Positions 43,001 to 44,637 of a DNA stretch of 44,637 nucleotides are shown here, piece after piece. The position numbers and the translations under genes are program-made. The DNA lies in the NCBI GenBank assembly GCA_004554455.1, contig SFMG01000015.1:1-44637 (forward strand), read 5' to 3'. Numbering within the stretch: the first letter of the stretch is position 1; every line of letters begins with the position of its first letter. The stretch is from Bacteroidales bacterium. Its GTDB lineage: Bacteria > Bacteroidota > Bacteroidia > Bacteroidales > UBA932. Below the pieces are notes generated by a model. The model was not told where the DNA came from. It made no database searches and saw only the letters and a list, made by a program, of their open reading frames with translations.

Positions 43001-43779
43001 TGGCTGCGACTGCCGCTATGGATGAGAATATGAACATACTCATTCCAAGCGCCAGCGGAGTCACCCGTATCGTGGGCAAGGACCTGGAGATACGCAACGA
43101 TGCGGATATCAGCAAGATTGCGAAACTGCTGATGTTCAAGAACAAGAAGATTATCCATGTGGACGAGATGTCTGTGGAGGGCCTGCTCCAGGATTCCTGT
43201 CTGGAGATATTCCCGTTTATGCTCAACGTGGACCGTTATCGTCTGGCTATGAGCGGAATACAGAACATGGATTCATCGTTCAAGTATCACGTTTCAGTCA
43301 TCAAGTCGCCTCTGCTCTTCAAGTTCGGAATCAACCTCAGCGGTACTTTCGACGACTGGAAGTTCCGTCTGGGCAAGGCGAAATACAGGAGCGCCAAGAA
43401 GGTGCCTGCCTTCACGAAGGTCATAGACCAGACCACGATGAATCTGACCAACTCCATCCATACGATTTTCGACAAGGGTGTCGATGCTGCTGTTTCGGAG
43501 AACAGCTCCCAGCAGGCCATCAGCGATTACAAGCAGAGTCTGGGCTATGTCTCTGCAGTAGAGGAACCGCTGGATACCCTGGAGGGCAAGGAGGCCCGTT
43601 TCTTTGAGGAGTATGAGTCGATGTCGCAGGGTGTTTCTGCCCTCGGACTGGATCTTGACAGTCTGGATGTCGCTTCTTTCGATCTCCTGGATGAGCAGAC
43701 ACGTTCTTCTCTGGATTCTCTCGGAGTCAATCGGGAGTTCCTTCTGAAGCGGGAGGAAAATCAGGATGATGAGGATTGA
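40093..43779 (+). CDS. AsmA-family large envelope protein
   Basis: The 1228-residue protein has one N-terminal membrane anchor (residues about 10-38) and then a long periplasmic body. It begins with the AsmA signature region (VEGELSFSKVSVNLFRHFPSVSVSLDDALL) and a repeated beta-rich architecture with recurring LDLD and GTIDI strand motifs. AsmA/TamB-like proteins form periplasmic bridges that are thought to move phospholipids to the outer membrane. The C terminus is acidic and helical (ending EENQDDED). The ATG at 40093 is chosen over the GTG three bases upstream. It follows fumarase closely and ends 47 bp before the tRNA promoter. The precise branch within the AsmA-like clan is not resolved. 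Confidence 0.8.
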   Translation: MEKKRKTFLGRLVRGLGWTALSLAGLLLILQLVLSGGPVTKLVNRFAAEYVEGELSFSKVSVNLFRHFPSVSVSLDDALLTYPHERYAEAEASHPDIVLLRSGRGETIDTLASFRRLSLAINPWALVSGTIDIRHLNLEAPRAFVKFYDDGRTNLDILPLSSDKEETDSSSSSLPSIRLRHIRLNDRPDIVFCDTRDTLHARLLLGELSLKGNVSTEDPFDSKGSLDIDALKVFGRMRSDTLLFSLDKARLKARSRKLTLEADACLNALTRSFGRLSVPLELSAVAAFPEDSVTIVDLQSFLARLGGIPLSATGQFAFRDEGIYMDAEAAIDGCELAPLLKNYGPVFWEGARDVGTDARVTLTALAQGCWSSDGRMPELAAELVIPRSSVSYTEYSGTLEVDINAEAVADGPVNASVDIFNVDIPGLQMGAKGSAADLAGRDPKFAFDADFAADLPQICNYLPADSGYSADGLVEACFFGNIRASQLNMADFAKADVSGLLLCDSLRVSSSKDSLEAAFSGVELTLAARGNKTDDSIRQGARMLALSLDLDSLYAAYKDVLRASASRVGVVAQNSADFLDERKKADFYPFMGELSIGGLRLRDSDSCTVVLRNSSSSFRISPKPDNRSVPVLKLSSRNGALFVRGETLRAGLKDLSLEANAAMNSLEKRLRRNAVLDSLARVYPDTPRDSLFAKAFRLRGPAVVPEWMQDEELKKQDIKFSLSEDLKKYYREWDIKGRIDLSRAFLATPRFPLRNTVSDFRGSFTNDRVNLESFTLRSGSSDISAKGSVSGLRRALLRNGTVALDLDISSDMLQVNELLNAYDAGRRLDSLSIANLNALDDDEYQNACVESVSSEAPSESDLIVVPGNVDAHVNLEANRIVYSTLDIDWMESEIAMKERCLQIANTVATSNMGDIYFEAFYSTRTRKNIKCGFYLNLVDITAEKVIELVPQVDTIMPMLKSFYGMLDCTVAATAAMDENMNILIPSASGVTRIVGKDLEIRNDADISKIAKLLMFKNKKIIHVDEMSVEGLLQDSCLEIFPFMLNVDRYRLAMSGIQNMDSSFKYHVSVIKSPLLFKFGINLSGTFDDWKFRLGKAKYRSAKKVPAFTKVIDQTTMNLTNSIHTIFDKGVDAAVSENSSQQAISDYKQSLGYVSAVEEPLDTLEGKEARFFEEYESMSQGVSALGLDLDSLDVASFDLLDEQTRSSLDSLGVNREFLLKREENQDDED

Positions 43780-43826
43780 TTTGTTTAGTAATTCTTTGAA
43801 GATTACTTGGTAATTGCAAAAATCCT

Positions 43827-43834
43827 TATCTTTG
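43827..43834 (+). promoter_or_regulatory. TAnnTTTG-type box for tRNA-Leu
   Basis: TATCTTTG lies 20 nt before the mature 5' end of the tRNA. A TTGG at 43807-43810 may be its upstream element. Confidence 0.6.
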
Positions 43835-43854
43835 CACCATCGGCCTCGGCCAAT

Positions 43855-43935
43855 GCGGGCGTGTTGTAATTGGTAGCCAAGCCAGACTTAGGATCTGGTG
43901 CCTAGTGCGTATGGGTTCGAGTCCCTTCGCCCGCA
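43855..43935 (+). tRNA. tRNA-Leu (anticodon UAG)
   Basis: The 81-nt cloverleaf has acceptor stem GCGGGCG (43855-43861) paired with CGCCCGC (43928-43934) and discriminator A at 43935. The anticodon stem CCAGA/TCTGG encloses the loop CTTAGGA, giving anticodon UAG (reads CUA and related leucine codons). A long variable arm, typical of tRNA-Leu, and the GGTTCGAGTCC T-arm are present. CCA is not encoded. It marks the border between GC-rich core and AT-rich accessory DNA, and tRNA-Leu genes are common integrase targets. Confidence 0.93.
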
Positions 43936-43943
43936 CAAAAATA

Positions 43944-43980
43944 AAAGCTAACTTATTGTTTGTCAATAGGTTAGCTTTTT
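43944..43980. terminator. Strong hairpin terminator after tRNA-Leu
   Basis: AAAGCTAACTTATTG (43944-43958) pairs with 43964-43978 around a TTTGT loop, with one mismatch. It is followed by T residues on the plus strand and, on the minus strand, by T-rich sequence as well. It can end both the tRNA transcript and the minus-strand gene to its right. Confidence 0.8.
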
Positions 43981-43990
43981 GATTTATCAA

Positions 43991-44012
43991 ATTCGCACAA
44001 CATTCGCACAAC
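43991..44012. repeat. Two tandem copies of ATTCGCACAAC
   Basis: A perfect 11-bp tandem duplication sits just outside the tRNA terminator, at the edge of the AT-rich segment. Short repeats near a tRNA 3' end can be integrase arm-type sites, but two copies alone are weak evidence. Confidence 0.5.
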
Positions 44013-44022
44013 AAAAACAGAT

Positions 44023-44637
44023 TTATTGTTCAATCGTGCACTTCAGCATGCCTTCTAATTCATCATATGGAATCAGTGAGTTGTACTGGCCCTCTGCTCC
44101 ACAACCGATTTTATAAGGGTGGTAATAGACTACCACTCCTTCAGGGACTATAGCAATACCATCGAACTGAGTACGGATTACCTTTGACCTTACTGTAAAG
44201 TCTTCTGAGTAGAAGCTTGAGAATAACCCCTCTCGATTGCAGAGATGCGCTAACATTCGCTCGTAGAAGAGTCCAAGATGCTTCTGCTTGATAATGTCCT
44301 TAATGGTTAACTCCTTACCTGTATTCTTATCTATGGTACGCCAAGACAGTTTCTCTGTGTTACCACATCCAGTTGCCCACGTTAGTTCTTCAATAGTGAA
44401 ATACTTTTGAGTATTCACTGCGATACCAAGGAAGATAGCATATTGTGGGATATACTCTTCATCGTCCTCTTTGATAATTTCCAGTTTTTCTCCACCAATT
44501 GCATAGTAATAGTAGGAGCAGACTTGATCTCTTGAATAAACCACAGGGCAATATGGGATATTCAATCCTGTCGCCCAATCAGCAAATTTCTTCAGTCTTT
44601 TTGATGTCCACTCCAAGATGACAGGCTCATCAGGAAT
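44023..44637 (-). CDS. DUF3298/RsiV-like protein, 5' end beyond the window
   Basis: The frame is open from the right window edge to its stop at 44023, giving at least 204 residues. The C-terminal part (IVPEGVVVYYHPYKIGCGAEG followed by IPYDELEGML, seen as adjoining blocks) matches the DUF3298/RsiV family pattern of a final beta-strand, a PYxIxxxAxG turn and an IPYxEL helix. Some members are anti-sigma or lysozyme-binding proteins; others are of unknown role. No signal peptide can be judged because the N terminus is missing. Base composition is AT-rich (about 40 percent GC), unlike the core genes, consistent with an accessory region beyond the tRNA-Leu. It is convergent with the tRNA and shares its terminator. 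Confidence 0.65.
   Translation of the reverse strand: MPDEPVILEWTSKRLKKFADWATGLNIPYCPVVYSRDQVCSYYYYAIGGEKLEIIKEDDEEYIPQYAIFLGIAVNTQKYFTIEELTWATGCGNTEKLSWRTIDKNTGKELTIKDIIKQKHLGLFYERMLAHLCNREGLFSSFYSEDFTVRSKVIRTQFDGIAIVPEGVVVYYHPYKIGCGAEGQYNSLIPYDELEGMLKCTIEQ

Noticed and set aside
43826..44014. 62-residue minus-strand frame across tRNA-Leu
   Set aside because: It reads through the tRNA and its terminator; such frames are a common artefact at tRNA genes.

Overview
This window is a piece of a fairly GC-rich chromosome from the phylum Bacteroidota, most likely order Bacteroidales. Three things point there. Promoter-like boxes of the TAnnTTTG type stand in front of nearly every transcription unit and Shine-Dalgarno sequences are absent. 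Gene families are typical of the group (DUF6913, fimbrillin-like lipoprotein, membrane-anchored LytTR regulator, MATE and OPA carriers). ATA is used very freely for Ile despite the GC content. I cannot name the genus from sequence alone.

Layout. 1-424 is AT-rich accessory DNA with a broken HipA-type kinase tail. 480-1268 is the first non-coding repeat island (island A). 1325-6916 holds a UshA-like 5'-nucleotidase lipoprotein and a very large CstA transporter fused in frame to an S9 peptidase. 6876-10442 has a divergent YbhN-like membrane protein and an operon of PfkB/adenosine-kinase-like kinase, DUF6913 protein and DUF368 (PopT-type) membrane protein. 10397-12775 is a GH3 glycosidase lipoprotein on the minus strand. 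12881-16290 is cysS - exonuclease III - SGNH hydrolase. 16297-18588 (minus) is rsgA - MATE. 18665-20940 is a polyprenyl diphosphate synthase and a U32-family protein. 20975-22391 is a degenerate SGNH-like small protein divergent from a LytTR regulator with phased operator-like repeats. 22395-23665 (minus) is rdgB - recO. Then follow an S41 protease, gpmI (minus), rnr - OPA carrier, a Na/Pi cotransporter and pfkA (minus).

33391-34893 is the second repeat island (island B). It is built from the same modules as island A but expanded. 34955-37090 (minus) is a fimbrillin-like / EPEPTP-linker / DNase I-fold lipoprotein. 37322-43779 is prfB - fumarase - AsmA-like protein. 43855-43935 is tRNA-Leu(UAG), followed by a strong terminator. 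The window then returns to AT-rich accessory DNA containing a truncated DUF3298/RsiV-like gene.

Most of the window is ordinary housekeeping and envelope biology: glycolysis (pfkA, gpmI), translation (cysS, prfB, rsgA), RNA and DNA repair or turnover (rnr, recO, xth, rdgB), and isoprenoid carrier metabolism (polyprenyl synthase, PopT-like protein). Four convergent gene pairs overlap at their 3' ends, and several divergent pairs share very short back-to-back promoters. The parts most worth attention are the paired composite repeat islands, the CstA-peptidase fusion, the fimbrillin-linker-EEP lipoprotein, and the 20-bp-phased repeats before the LytTR gene.
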